64,000 nucleotides of DNA from Eikenella halliae (GCF_001648475.1 NZ_LXSQ01000023.1:124001-188000); one strand, 5' to 3'; shown: positions 31,819-41,106, counted from the stretch's first letter. Numbers and translations are program-made. Notes: a model not told the origin generated them from the sequence alone.

Positions 31819-33585
31819 ATGAGCACCCCCGACCCCCGCGCCAAACTCCCCGCCACCCCCCTGGCCGACAACGAACGCCTCAAAGGCCAGAGCCGCCACC
31901 TGCGCGGCACCATCGCCCAAGACCTCGGCGACGGCCTCACCGGCGGCTTCAACGGCGACAACTTCCAGCTCATCCGCTTCCACGGCATGTACGAACAGGA
32001 CAACCGCGACATCCGCGCCGAGCGGCACGACCAAAAGCTCGACAACCTCAAAAACGTCATGCTGCGCTGCCGCCTGCCCGGCGGCGTGATCACCCCGCAG
32101 CAGTGGCTGGGCATCGACCAATTCGCCGGCAGCCACACCCTCTACGGCTCCATCCGCCTCACCAACCGCCAAACCTTCCAATACCACGGCATCCTCAAGC
32201 CCGACATCAAAGCCGTGCACCAATGGCTGCACAAACTCGGCCTCGACTCCATCGCCACCGCAGGCGACGTGAACCGCAACGTCCTGTGCACCAGCAACCC
32301 CGTGGAAAGCAGCCTGCACCGCGAAGCCTGGGAATGGGCGAAGAAAATCAGCGAACACCTCCTGCCCAAATCCCGCGCCTACGCCGAAATCTGGCTCGAC
32401 GGCGAAAAAGTGGAAACCACCGAAACCGCCCCCCTGGCCGAAGGCGTGAAAAGCGGCGACGACACCGAACCCGTACTCGGCGCCAGCTACCTGCCGCGCA
32501 AATTCAAAACCACTGTCGTCATCCCCCCGCACAACGACGTAGACCTGCACGCCAACGACTTAAACTTCGTCGCCATCGAAGAAAACGGCAAACTCGCCGG
32601 CTTCAACGTACTCGTGGGCGGCGGCCTCTCCATGGAGCACGGCAACACCAAAACCTACCCCGACACCGCCCGCGAATTCGGCTTCATCGGGCTGGACAAA
32701 GTGCTCGACTGCGCCGCCGCCGTCGTTTCCGTGCAGCGCGACTGGGGCAACAGGAGCGACCGCAAAGCCGCCAAAACCCGCTACACCCTCGAGCGCGTGG
32801 GCACGGAAGTATTCATCGCCGAAGTGGAAAACCGCATGGGCGCAAAATTCCAGCCCATCCGCCCCTACGAATTCACCACGCGCGGCGACCGCATCGGCTG
32901 GGTGCAGGGCGAAGACAAAAAATGGCATCTCACCCTCTTCATCGAAAACGGCCGCATCACCGACGCACCCGGCCGCCCGCTCAAAACCGGCCTGCGCGAA
33001 ATCGCCAAAATCCACAAAGGCGACTTCCGCCTCACCGCCAACCAAAACCTCATCGTGGCCGGCGTGGCCGCCCGCGACAAGGCCAAAATCGAAAAAATTG
33101 CCCGCGAACACGGCCTCATCAACGACAAAGTGAGCAAACAGCGCGAAAACAGCATGGCCTGCGTCGCCCTGCCCACCTGCCCGCTGGCCATGGCCGAAGC
33201 CGAACGCTTCCTGCCCCAATTCCTCGACCATGTGGACGAAATCATGGCGGAAAACGGCCTGTCCGAAGAGCACATCGTTTTGCGCGCCAACGGCTGCCCC
33301 AACGGCTGCGGCCGCACCATGCTGGCCGAAATCGGCCTCGTGGGCAAAGCCGTGGGCCGCTACAACCTCTACGCCGGCGGCAACCGCCAAGGCACGCGCA
33401 TCCCCCGCCTCTATAAAGAAAACATCACCGAACCCGAAATCCTCGCCATCCTGCGCGAATGGATCGCCGGCTGGGCAACAGGCCGCGAACCGGGCGAAGG
33501 CTTCGGCGACTACGCCGTGCGCACCGGCATCGTCCAACCCGTGCTCGACCCCCCGCGCGACTTTTGGAAAGCATCTGCCGCCTGA
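31819..33585 (+). CDS. cysI: NADPH-sulfite reductase hemoprotein beta subunit
   Basis: 588 residues from the ATG at 31819, preceded by AAAGGAA. It reduces sulfite to sulfide by six electrons using siroheme coupled to a [4Fe-4S] cluster. Cluster ligands are visible as CVALPTCPLA (Cys-x5-Cys) and NGCPNGCGR (Cys-x3-Cys). The N-terminal SNERLKGQSRHLRGTI-like stretch (here DNERLKGQSRHLRGTI) and LGGGLSMEHGNTKTYP-type motifs are typical. It is the last gene of the cys cluster, closed by a large inverted-repeat terminator. Confidence 0.95.
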   Translation: MSTPDPRAKLPATPLADNERLKGQSRHLRGTIAQDLGDGLTGGFNGDNFQLIRFHGMYEQDNRDIRAERHDQKLDNLKNVMLRCRLPGGVITPQQWLGIDQFAGSHTLYGSIRLTNRQTFQYHGILKPDIKAVHQWLHKLGLDSIATAGDVNRNVLCTSNPVESSLHREAWEWAKKISEHLLPKSRAYAEIWLDGEKVETTETAPLAEGVKSGDDTEPVLGASYLPRKFKTTVVIPPHNDVDLHANDLNFVAIEENGKLAGFNVLVGGGLSMEHGNTKTYPDTAREFGFIGLDKVLDCAAAVVSVQRDWGNRSDRKAAKTRYTLERVGTEVFIAEVENRMGAKFQPIRPYEFTTRGDRIGWVQGEDKKWHLTLFIENGRITDAPGRPLKTGLREIAKIHKGDFRLTANQNLIVAGVAARDKAKIEKIAREHGLINDKVSKQRENSMACVALPTCPLAMAEAERFLPQFLDHVDEIMAENGLSEEHIVLRANGCPNGCGRTMLAEIGLVGKAVGRYNLYAGGNRQGTRIPRLYKENITEPEILAILREWIAGWATGREPGEGFGDYAVRTGIVQPVLDPPRDFWKASAA

Positions 33586-33594
33586 TTCGGCAAG

Positions 33595-33660
33595 AAAAAG
33601 GCTACCTGAAAATTCTAGCTTCTCAGAAATTTGCAAAGCTAAAATTTTCAGGTAGCCTTT
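33595..33660 (+). terminator. Long terminator after cysI
   Basis: AAAAAGGCTACCTGAAAATT pairs with AATTTTCAGGTAGCCTTT, enclosing a second stem TAGCTT...AAGCTA. The inner part resembles the CAGAAA hairpin units found elsewhere. Confidence 0.85.
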
Positions 33661-33688
33661 CATCTGTTCCCACTATCTGCCCGCGTTA

Positions 33689-33792
33689 TATAGTGAATTA
33701 ACAAAAGCCAGCACAGCGTTGGCTCGCCTTGCCGTAACGTGTGTACTGTCTGCGGCTCGCCGCCTTATCCTGATTTTTGTTAATCCACTATA
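33689..33792. repeat. Correia-type element, TTAACAAAA ends
   Basis: 104 bp with ends TATAGTGAATTAACAAAAGCC and TTTTTGTTAATCCACTATA, 32 bp before the dinB start. Confidence 0.92.
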
Positions 33793-33824
33793 ATCCGGGC
33801 ATTCTTTCCACCTTCCGCCCCGCC

Positions 33825-34910
33825 ATGCCTGCCGAACGAAAAATCATCCACATCGATATGGACGCGTTCTACGCCTCGGTAGAGCTGCGCGAGCAGCCGC
33901 ATCTGCGCGGCAAGCCTTTGGTGGTGGCTTGGGAGAGCGGCCGTTCGGTGGTGTGCGCCGCTTCCTATGAGGCGCGGCGTTTCGGGCTGCATTCGGCCAT
34001 GCCTGCCGCCACTGCGCGGCGGTTGTGCCCGCAGGCCGTGTTTGTGCCGCCGCGTTTTCATCTGTATCGCGAAGTGTCGCAGCAGATTCATGCTGTGTTC
34101 CGGCAGCACACCGATTTGGTCGAGCCGCTCTCGCTGGACGAAGCCTATCTGGACGTTACCCGTAATAAGCAAAACCTGCCTTATGCCAGCGAAATCGCCG
34201 CCGCCATCCGTGCCGAAATCCTGCGCCAAACCGGCCTCACTGCCTCCGCCGGTATCGCGCCGAACAAGTTTCTCGCCAAAATTGCTTCCGATTGGCACAA
34301 GCCCAACGGCCAATTCGTGATCCCACCGCCGCGCATCGCCCAATTCCTGCTCACCCTGCCGCTGGGCAAAATTCCCGGCGTGGGCAAAAAAACGCTGCAA
34401 AAAATGCATGCCCTCGGCCTGCAAACGGCCGGGGATTTGCAAAAAATGCAGCGCGGCGAATTGGTTAACCTGTTCGGCCGCTGGGGCTACCGCCTCTACG
34501 ACCTCGCCCGCGGCATCGACAATCGCCCCGTGCAGCCGCAGCGCGAGCGCTTGCAGATTTCCACCGAAATCACCCTGCCGCAGGATTTGCCGCTGAGTAA
34601 AATTGTCTGCCACCTGGCTGATTTGGCGCAAGATTTATGGGCGCAGGCGCAGCGCAAACAAGTGCAGGCGCACACGCTCACGCTCAAGCTGAAAACTGCT
34701 GATTTCCGCATCCTCACCCGCTCGCAAACCTATTCCTCCGTCCTGCCCGATGCCGCCGCACTGGAGCAGGCTGCCCGGCAGCTGGCACAGCGCATGCCCG
34801 CAGGCAGCGACTACCGCCTTATCGGCTTGGGCATCAGCCATCTTTTGCCGCAGGGCAGCCAGCCGGAATTGTGGGCGGAGGAGGGCGCAGATGCGGAAGA
34901 GGCTACCTGA
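33825..34910 (+). CDS. dinB: DNA polymerase IV
   Basis: A 361-residue Y-family translesion polymerase. IIHIDMDAFYASVELREQP holds the first metal Asp and the steric-gate Phe/Tyr region, and LSLDEAYLDVT holds the catalytic Asp-Glu pair. GIAPNKFLAKIASDWHKPNG and IPGVGKKTLQKM are standard thumb motifs. I start it at ATG 33825 (MPAERK). The C-terminus E-A-T-stop comes from a DUS read GAG GCT ACC TGA, so the beta-clamp-binding tail may be shortened or replaced. The promoter may lie in the adjacent Correia-type element. Confidence 0.94.
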   Translation: MPAERKIIHIDMDAFYASVELREQPHLRGKPLVVAWESGRSVVCAASYEARRFGLHSAMPAATARRLCPQAVFVPPRFHLYREVSQQIHAVFRQHTDLVEPLSLDEAYLDVTRNKQNLPYASEIAAAIRAEILRQTGLTASAGIAPNKFLAKIASDWHKPNGQFVIPPPRIAQFLLTLPLGKIPGVGKKTLQKMHALGLQTAGDLQKMQRGELVNLFGRWGYRLYDLARGIDNRPVQPQRERLQISTEITLPQDLPLSKIVCHLADLAQDLWAQAQRKQVQAHTLTLKLKTADFRILTRSQTYSSVLPDAAALEQAARQLAQRMPAGSDYRLIGLGISHLLPQGSQPELWAEEGADAEEAT

Positions 34911-34957
34911 AATCCGATGAGGTGACATGGCTGCCTGCACGTTTTGCCGTCTGTATG

Positions 34958-35012
34958 GCGAATCAAAATAACAATGCTACGGCAAGGCGAAGCAATGCTG
35001 TAGCGAGAGTAA
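34958..35012. repeat. Degenerate Correia-type remnant
   Basis: GGCAAGGCGAAGCAATGCTGTAGC and the flanking AATCAAAATAACAATGCTAC match element interiors, but the TATAGTG ends are gone. Confidence 0.45.
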
Positions 35013-35058
35013 GTTGGCTGGGTATACAGATTTTCAGGTAGCCCTTATGGCTGAAATG

Positions 35059-35114
35059 AAGGCTACCTGAAACCGGTTTTGCAGCAATCCGCGAAGCCGG
35101 TTTCAGGTAGCCTT
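35059..35114. terminator. DUS-pair terminator between dinB and lctP
   Basis: Perfect 18-bp arms AAGGCTACCTGAAACCGG and CCGGTTTCAGGTAGCCTT; a further reverse DUS lies at 35034. Confidence 0.85.
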
Positions 35115-35128
35115 GTTTGCCGACGGCG

Positions 35129-36685
35129 TTACAGTGCCATCATGGTAAAGCAATACACCGTAATGCCCGCAATAATCACATACGCAATCGCATAAGGCAT
35201 GGCGGAGCGAAGGAAGGCACCTTCTTGGCCTTGCTGTTCGCAGGCGGCGGTGGCGATGGCGATGCTTTGCGGCGAAATAATTTTGCCGCCGGTCGCGCCG
35301 GCCGTGTTGGCGGCGGCGAGCCATGATTTATTCATGCCCAGTTGGTCGGCCACGGAGGCTTGCAGTTTGCCGAACAGGATGTTGGAAGAAGTGTCGCTGC
35401 CGGTGGCGAAGGTGCCGATGGCGCCCACCAGCGGTGCAACCAGCGGATAGAACGTGCCGGTGGCGTCTACCAAGCCTTTGGCAATCACGGCAATCATGCT
35501 GCTGTGGCTCATAATCGCGCTCATGGCCACCAAGCAGATGACGGTGATGCCAGAAGCCTTCATTTTCACCAAAGTCTGCCCCAGAATCTGGAACAGTTTG
35601 CCGGCGGAAACGCCTTGCACCAAGCCGCCGATAAACGCGCCCAAAAACAGCATCAAACCGGCGTTGGACAACCAGCCGAAGGAGAAATATATGCCTTCCT
35701 TATAAATCGGCAGGTGGATTTTGCTCACCAGCGTGGATTTCAAAAACCCGCTGATGGGGCCGGACAGCGGGCTGGCCATGATGATGAAGAACAAGATGAA
35801 ACCATACACCGACCATGCTTTCGCCATTTGCCCCATGTTGATGGCTTTATCGGCCGGCGTGGCTTTTTTCTCGGTCATTTTGGCATACAGCACGATGAAG
35901 ACGATACAGGCGATGCTGCCCAAAATGGCAGGCGTTTCCGCGCCGATGAAGTAAGCGGCCACAAATTGCACACCCAGCGACAATCCGCCCACCACGGCCG
36001 ACAGGATAATGTTGGGCACGAGGTATTTTTTAGAAGTGTCGGTCAGCATCAGGATGACGAACGGCACCAAGAACATCAAGAAGCCCAGCTGAATCACCAC
36101 GTCTCCGGCAACGGCATGGGTCTGCTCGGCCGTTACCGCCGAGCCGAACACTTCTTTGGCCAAGGTAATCACGGGGATGCCGACCGCGCCGAAGCCGGTG
36201 GCCACGCTGTTGCCGATGAGCGACACGAGCGCGGAGAAGCGCGGGCTGAAGCCCAAACCAATCAAAATGGCCGCCGGAATAGCCACCGCCGTGCCGAAGC
36301 CCGCCATGCCTTCCAACAAGCCGCCGAAACCCCACACAATCAGCAGCACCTGAATGCGTTTGTCGCTGGAAATATTGGTAAATTGTTGTTTAATCACTTC
36401 AATCTGTTCGCTTTCCAGCAGCACGTTGTAGCTGAACAAAGCCATCAGAATCACAATCAGGATGGGGAAGATGGCTTTCAACACGCCTTCGGCAAATGCC
36501 CAGCCGACGTATCCGGCGCCGTAGCCTGTGGGGGGGGTGAAGCCGCTCACGTTGGGCACGGCAAAAATAGCAATCAAAACAGCGGACAACGCAGCCAAGA
36601 TGGCACTGCGGTCGCCGCGCATTTTGAAGCCGATCATCAAAACAATCAGCAATAAGATGGGAAAGACGGAAAGGGCGATACTCAT
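35129..36685 (-). CDS. lctP: L-lactate permease
   Basis: A 518-residue member of the LctP family with about 13 hydrophobic segments. Signatures are GFGGLLEGMAGFGTAVAIPAAILIGLGF, LVSLIGNSVATGFGAVGIPV and the C-terminal ATGSDTSSNILFGKLQ...AANTAGATGGKIISPQSIAIA. It imports lactate by proton symport across the inner membrane. The lactate-oxidising lutACB genes follow on the same strand upstream (to 40173), so the two loci form a lactate-use module. The 570-bp gap suggests lctP has its own promoter. Confidence 0.95.
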   Translation of the reverse strand: MSIALSVFPILLLIVLMIGFKMRGDRSAILAALSAVLIAIFAVPNVSGFTPPTGYGAGYVGWAFAEGVLKAIFPILIVILMALFSYNVLLESEQIEVIKQQFTNISSDKRIQVLLIVWGFGGLLEGMAGFGTAVAIPAAILIGLGFSPRFSALVSLIGNSVATGFGAVGIPVITLAKEVFGSAVTAEQTHAVAGDVVIQLGFLMFLVPFVILMLTDTSKKYLVPNIILSAVVGGLSLGVQFVAAYFIGAETPAILGSIACIVFIVLYAKMTEKKATPADKAINMGQMAKAWSVYGFILFFIIMASPLSGPISGFLKSTLVSKIHLPIYKEGIYFSFGWLSNAGLMLFLGAFIGGLVQGVSAGKLFQILGQTLVKMKASGITVICLVAMSAIMSHSSMIAVIAKGLVDATGTFYPLVAPLVGAIGTFATGSDTSSNILFGKLQASVADQLGMNKSWLAAANTAGATGGKIISPQSIAIATAACEQQGQEGAFLRSAMPYAIAYVIIAGITVYCFTMMAL

Positions 36686-37256
36686 GATGTCTCCGTGTGT
36701 GTCGGTAAAAAGGGGCAGCCCGGGGTGCAGGCTGCTTTTGGGGTTTGCCTGAAAACAGGCGGCGGATTGGGTTTGTCGTCGGTTGGGCTACCTGAAAACT
36801 GGTTTTCCGATTTTTCAATCGGTTTGGGCGATTTAAAAGCAGCCTGCACTTCGGATTATGTTGTGCGGAACAAGCTTTGCGGCGTTCGGGCTACCTGAAA
36901 ACGCGGTTACCTGATTCTTTTCAGGATTGGCGGAACGGGCGATGTTGAAACGGCAAACCTGCGGTTTGCTGCCCTCTCCCTAACCCTCTCCCACGGGAGA
37001 GGGGATGGGGTTGCGCGAATCCGTGCGTTTCGGGCTACCTGAAAACTGTTTTCTTGATTTCTCAATCAGTTCGAACGGTACAAAAGCAGCCTGCACTTCG
37101 GTTTGTTCGGAACGAACCTTTGGTGGCATTCTTTGGTGGCGTTCGGACTACCTGAAAAAGGCCGGCCGGAAACTTCGGTTTCTGCCAAACCAAAACCGTT
37201 CCGGCTTTGCAGGCTGCTTTTCTTATTCCATGTCCGAAAAGCAGCCTGCACTCGGT
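36686..37256. other. Spacer between lutB and lctP with Kingella-type DUS copies
   Basis: Holds AAGCAGCCTGCA (36837, 37084, 37239) and its reverse TGCAGGCTGCTT (36726, 37208) together with several Eikenella-type DUS, and a palindrome CCCTCTCCCACGGGAGAGGGG near 36985. The pair 37208/37239 forms the lutB terminator. The lctP promoter should be here. No gene seen. Confidence 0.7.
37208..37250 (-). terminator. Terminator after lutB
   Basis: TGCAGGCTGCTTTT and AAAAGCAGCCTGCA, 14-bp arms, starting 7 bp beyond the lutB stop codon. Confidence 0.8.
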
Positions 37257-38711
37257 TTAGCCGCTGTTTTTCTGCTGTTTTTCCTTCAACAACTGGTGCA
37301 GCGATTTGGGCGCGGGCTTCATCGGCACGTGGTTGTCGGTCCAAGTCAGCTGTTTGCCCGGGGTCAGGCCGCGGAACTTGGTGGCCAGCGCGCCGAACAT
37401 GCGGTAGGCGGTTTTGCCGGCGAAGATGCCGTCAAACATGCGCCAAGCCAGTTGCTCGCCCAAGGTGTGCGACGCGCCTTGGCCTTTAATCGGGTAGGGC
37501 ACGGCTTCGTCGGGCGCGCGCTGGGCTTCTTCGCGCAGGCGCTGCATTTGCTCGGTAATCGGGATTTTCACGGGGCAAACTTCCACGCACGCGCCGCACA
37601 TGGTGCAGGCGGTGGGCAGGTCGCGTGTGGGCTCCAAACCCAGCAGGTGCGGCGACAGGATTTCGCCAATCGGGCCGGGATAAGTGGTGCCGTAGGCCGC
37701 GCCGCCGATGCGGGTGTACACGGGGCAGTGGTTCATGCACGCGCCGCAGCGGATGCATTGCAGGGTGCGGCGCATTTGTTCTTCGCCGTAGGCCTGGCTG
37801 CGGCCGTTGTCCAGCAGCACCAGGTGCATTTCCTGCGGGCCGTCCAGCTCGTCGGAACGACGTGGGCCGGTAATCATGTTGAAATAGGTGGTGATGTTTT
37901 GGCCGATGGCGCTGCGCGGCAGCAGGCTGTACAGCGGCGGGATGTCGGACAGTTTGGCCACCACTTTTTCAATACCGGTAATGGCGATGTGCACGGGCGG
38001 CACGGTGGTGGACAAGCGGCCGTTGCCCTCATTTTCCACCAAGCACAGCGTGCCGGTTTCGGCCACGGCAAAGTTCACGCCGCTCAAGCCGACATCGGCG
38101 GTGCGGTACACGTCGCGCAGGGCTTGGCGGGCAAAGCCGGTGAGTTGATCCACGTCGTCGGTCAGCGGCGTGCCGATGTTGTTGTGGAACAGTTCGCTCA
38201 CTTGCTCTTTGGTTTTGTGGATGGCGGGCATCACGATGTGGGTCGGTTTTTCGCCGGCCATTTGCACGATGTATTCGCCCAAATCGCTTTCCACGGCTTT
38301 AATACCGCGATCGGCCAAATAATGGTTCAGCTCGATTTCTTCGCTCACCATCGATTTGCCTTTCACCATCAGTTTGCCCTGATGGTGCATCACGATGCCG
38401 TGGATGATGCGGCAGGCTTCGTCGGGTGTTTCCGCCCAATGCACTTTCACGCCCAAACGGGTCAGGTTGCTTTCCAGCTGCTCCAGCAAATCGGGCAGTT
38501 TGGACAGCGAACGCTGGCGGATGTGCTCGCACAGGGTGCGCAGCATTTGCAGTTCTTGTTCGTCCGACAGCACGATTTTGCGCTTGGTCATCAGCATGTC
38601 CATGGCCGTGCGCAGGCTTTTGCGCAAGGGTTTGTCGGCCAGGGCTTCGCGCGCGTTGGCTTTGAAGGTTTCGGGGCGCGGATGGAAGTGTACGGTTTGT
38701 TCGGTTCTCAT
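37257..38711 (-). CDS. lutB: L-lactate oxidation iron-sulfur protein LutB (LldF)
   Basis: 484 residues from the ATG at 38711 (MRTEQTVHFHPRPE); the longer open frame to 39071 overlaps lutC and is rejected. Two ferredoxin-type cluster motifs are visible: CIRCGACMNHCPVY and CTMCGACVEVCPVKIP. GLSGVNFAVAETGTLCLVENEGN is typical of LutB. It works with LutA and LutC to oxidise L-lactate to pyruvate at the membrane. The start overlaps the lutC stop by 4 bp (ATGA). Confidence 0.95.
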   Translation of the reverse strand: MRTEQTVHFHPRPETFKANAREALADKPLRKSLRTAMDMLMTKRKIVLSDEQELQMLRTLCEHIRQRSLSKLPDLLEQLESNLTRLGVKVHWAETPDEACRIIHGIVMHHQGKLMVKGKSMVSEEIELNHYLADRGIKAVESDLGEYIVQMAGEKPTHIVMPAIHKTKEQVSELFHNNIGTPLTDDVDQLTGFARQALRDVYRTADVGLSGVNFAVAETGTLCLVENEGNGRLSTTVPPVHIAITGIEKVVAKLSDIPPLYSLLPRSAIGQNITTYFNMITGPRRSDELDGPQEMHLVLLDNGRSQAYGEEQMRRTLQCIRCGACMNHCPVYTRIGGAAYGTTYPGPIGEILSPHLLGLEPTRDLPTACTMCGACVEVCPVKIPITEQMQRLREEAQRAPDEAVPYPIKGQGASHTLGEQLAWRMFDGIFAGKTAYRMFGALATKFRGLTPGKQLTWTDNHVPMKPAPKSLHQLLKEKQQKNSG

Positions 38712-39406
38712 GCGGCATTCTCCAAATCGGCGGGGTCGATATTCTCGGGCAATACGGCCAAGACGACCATATCGCGCGGACCGTGTGCGCCGTAGGCAAG
38801 GGTTAATTGGATATCGGCGGTTTTTGACGGGCCGGATGCCAAAATGATATTGGTGGGCATGGCTTCGATTAAGGCTTCGCCATGCAGGGCCGCATGAAAG
38901 GTGTCGTACATTTTGCGTGTGTCGAACAGGCAGATGTGTACGGGGGGAACCAGGCTTTGGCTGCGCGGTTCTTCGGGGGAAGAAACCAGCATAATCGTGC
39001 CGGTGTGGGCGATGCCGCAAACAGACGAAGTGAAACCAGCCTGCACGTCGGCGAAGAATTCGTCTTTCCAATCGTCAATCGGTTTGGCGAAGGCGCGGGT
39101 TTCCACGGAAGCAGCCTGCAGAGCCGCTTGGGCGCGGCGGCCGTGTTCGGTTTGCGGCGAAAGCAGCATGTTTTGCAGGCCTTTTTGCTGCGCGACTTCC
39201 ACCAGTTTTTGTTCCCAATCGTGTTCGCGCACCCAGAAAATCTCAGTTTTCACCGCGCGCATGGTGGCCGCCCAATGGCGCAGGCGGTCGGTTTCGCTTT
39301 CCCATTCGGGCGACATTTCTTGGTAGTAATCGAAAGTTTGCGGTTCCGCCATCGGATAGGCGTTGGCTTTGCGGAGTTTAGCCAAAATATTGTCGCGCGC
39401 GCTCAT
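38708..39406 (-). CDS. lutC: L-lactate oxidation protein LutC (LldG)
   Basis: 232 residues, a LUD-domain protein: FADVQAGFTSSVCGIAHTGTIMLVSSPEEPRSQSLVPPVHICLF and the C-terminal LASGPSKTADIQLTLAYGAHGPRDMVV are diagnostic. It is the third component of the LutABC lactate dehydrogenase. The gene order lutA-lutC-lutB differs from Bacillus lutABC and matches the order known in Neisseria. It has 4-bp overlaps with both neighbours. AAGCAGCCTGCA occurs inside its coding region at 39109. Confidence 0.95.
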   Translation of the reverse strand: MSARDNILAKLRKANAYPMAEPQTFDYYQEMSPEWESETDRLRHWAATMRAVKTEIFWVREHDWEQKLVEVAQQKGLQNMLLSPQTEHGRRAQAALQAASVETRAFAKPIDDWKDEFFADVQAGFTSSVCGIAHTGTIMLVSSPEEPRSQSLVPPVHICLFDTRKMYDTFHAALHGEALIEAMPTNIILASGPSKTADIQLTLAYGAHGPRDMVVLAVLPENIDPADLENAA

Positions 39407-40173
39407 GCTTTACCTCCCGTGCGTTCCAGCAAGAATGTGGCAATGTGTTTGGGTTTGGGCATGTTCGGCTCGTCTTTGGCGATTTTGCCGCCGATGTTCA
39501 TCATGCAGCCTGCATCCGCACTCACGATTTCCGTGGCCTGCGTTTCTTTCAGCGCGGCCACTTTGTCGGTGACCATCGCGCCGGAAATGTCGGACTGCTT
39601 CACGGAGAACGTGCCGCCGAAGCCGCAGCATTCGCTTTCGTGGTCGTGCACGATGCGTTCCACGTTTTGCAGGCTGTCAATCAGCTTCCAGCCGGTGATG
39701 TGCACGCCCATTTCGCGGCGTGCCGCACAGGAAGTATGCACCGCCACTTTCACCGGCGCGCCCACGTCTTTGGGCTCGTAGCCGATGTCCACCAGAAAAT
39801 TGGTCAGCTCGACCACGCGGCCGGCCAATTCGTTGGCGCGCTGTTCATATTCGCTGCCTTTGAACAATTTGGGCCAATGGTGCTTCATCATGCCGCCGCA
39901 AGAGCCGGACGGCACGACGATGGGGTAGTTTTCGGGGAACAAGTCAAGCTGTGCCTTGGCCACGTCGAACGCTTCTTCGCGGTGGCCCGATGAGAATGCA
40001 GGCTGCCCGCAGCAGCTTTGCTCCATCGGAAAATGCACTTTAATGCCTTGCTGCTCCAACAGCGTGATGGCATCCATACCTGCTTCCGGCATAAACAAAT
40101 CCAAAAGGCAGGTGCCGAAAAAGTAAACATCGGCGGGTTTGCCGCCGTGTGGGGTGGTTTGGTTGGTGTTCAT
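39403..40173 (-). CDS. lutA: L-lactate oxidation protein LutA (LldE)
   Basis: 256 residues with two CCG domains: MEQSCCGQPAFSSGH and ESECCGFGGTFSVKQ, plus single conserved Cys in FFGTCLLD, PSGSCGG, HTSCAARR and SADAGCMMNIGG. These coordinate iron-sulfur clusters in the heterodisulfide-reductase-like subunit of the lactate dehydrogenase. First gene of the lutA-lutC-lutB run; its promoter must lie in 40174-40330. Confidence 0.95.
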   Translation of the reverse strand: MNTNQTTPHGGKPADVYFFGTCLLDLFMPEAGMDAITLLEQQGIKVHFPMEQSCCGQPAFSSGHREEAFDVAKAQLDLFPENYPIVVPSGSCGGMMKHHWPKLFKGSEYEQRANELAGRVVELTNFLVDIGYEPKDVGAPVKVAVHTSCAARREMGVHITGWKLIDSLQNVERIVHDHESECCGFGGTFSVKQSDISGAMVTDKVAALKETQATEIVSADAGCMMNIGGKIAKDEPNMPKPKHIATFLLERTGGKA

Positions 40174-40608
40174 GATAATGCTTCTTATGTTTATTTAAGA
40201 ATCAATCGGTGCTTTGCCTGTGGCAGAAGCGCGCTACTTTAAGCGATATGCTTTTAGGCGGTCAAGGGATTATGAAATTATGGCTGAAATTGAATAGGGA
40301 GAAGAGAAGGCTGGAGGGAAAAACTGCCAATATAGTGAACTAAAATAAGAGTGTTGCTACGTTGGCTTGTCTTTGCCGTATCGCTTATAAAAGCTGGTAG
40401 TCATCAAGACGGAAAATGAATTTTGGGATATTGTGTTTGGACAGTAAAGGTGTTTATTTGGGAAGTGTGTTTTTTAAGAAAAGCTACCTAAAATTGATAT
40501 AAGGATGATATGGTATAGTCTTTGTTTTACCTTGTTCTTTTTTGCAATAATCATGGAAACCTTGTGGTTTATACCCGCTTATATTTTCAGGTAGCCTTTT
40601 CGGCTGAC
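40174..40608. other. AT-rich spacer upstream of lutA
   Basis: Noticeably AT-rich compared with the rest of the window. It holds a truncated Correia-type element (40331-40385), a mutated DUS (GCTACCTAAAA near 40481) and an intact reverse DUS at 40586-40598. No gene seen; it should contain the lutA promoter. Confidence 0.5.
40331..40385. repeat. Truncated Correia-type element
   Basis: TATAGTGAACTAAAATAAGA and GCTACGTTGGCTTGTCTTTG match the left half; the right half and its terminal repeat are missing. Confidence 0.7.
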
Positions 40609-40619
40609 AGCCAAAGAAA

Positions 40620-40650
40620 AACACAGCCGGTTATGATAACGGGCTGTGTT
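40620..40650 (-). terminator. rpsU terminator
   Basis: ACACAGCC and GGCTGTGT arms around GTTATGATAAC. On the minus strand it is followed by TTTTTC. Confidence 0.85.
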
Positions 40651-40665
40651 GGTTTCTCTAAAGGA

Positions 40666-40878
40666 TTAGTACAGTTTCGGCGGCAGTTGTTGGCTGCGAA
40701 GGCGTTTTTGCAAACGTTTTACTGCAGCGGCTTTTTTGCGTTTGCGCTCAGTAGTTGGTTTTTCGTAGGCTTCACGGGCACGCAGCTCGGTGAGCAGGCC
40801 GGTTTTTTCAATGGCGCGCTTGAAACGGCGCATGGCTACTTCAAACGGTTCGTTTTCTTTTACGCGAATAGAAGGCAT
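40666..40878 (-). CDS. rpsU: 30S ribosomal protein S21
   Basis: 70 residues, the standard length: MPSIRVKENEPFEVAMRRFK...KTGLLTELRAREAYEKPTTERKRKKAAAVKR. S21 binds the small subunit near the 3' end of 16S rRNA and helps mRNA recognition. It has its own consensus promoter (41078-41106) and terminator, so it appears monocistronic. Confidence 0.97.
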   Translation of the reverse strand: MPSIRVKENEPFEVAMRRFKRAIEKTGLLTELRAREAYEKPTTERKRKKAAAVKRLQKRLRSQQLPPKLY

Positions 40879-41077
40879 TTTGTCATCCTTAAAATATTTT
40901 ATTTGTTGCCGGGCAGCCTGCCCGGGAAAATGGTTTGATTTATCGCTTTTGCACCGTTCGGCGCGGGCCGGATAAGTAGCCGGGGTGGAAAAATCACCTC
41001 CTCATCGGGGCGGCTGCACCGGCTGGGCGGTGCGCCGAAATATTAGGCAGCAGAAAGGGCTGCATATAAAGGCGCGG

Positions 41078-41106
41078 ATTATGGTGGTTGCGGCGGGATT
41101 TGTCAA
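41078..41106 (-). promoter_or_regulatory. Consensus sigma-70 promoter for rpsU
   Basis: On the minus strand TTGACA (41106-41101), a 17-bp spacer, then CATAAT (41083-41078). This gives a leader of about 200 nt before the rpsU start at 40878. The leader includes several short G+C-rich hairpins (for example CCGGGCAGCCTGCCCGG near 40918). Confidence 0.75.
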
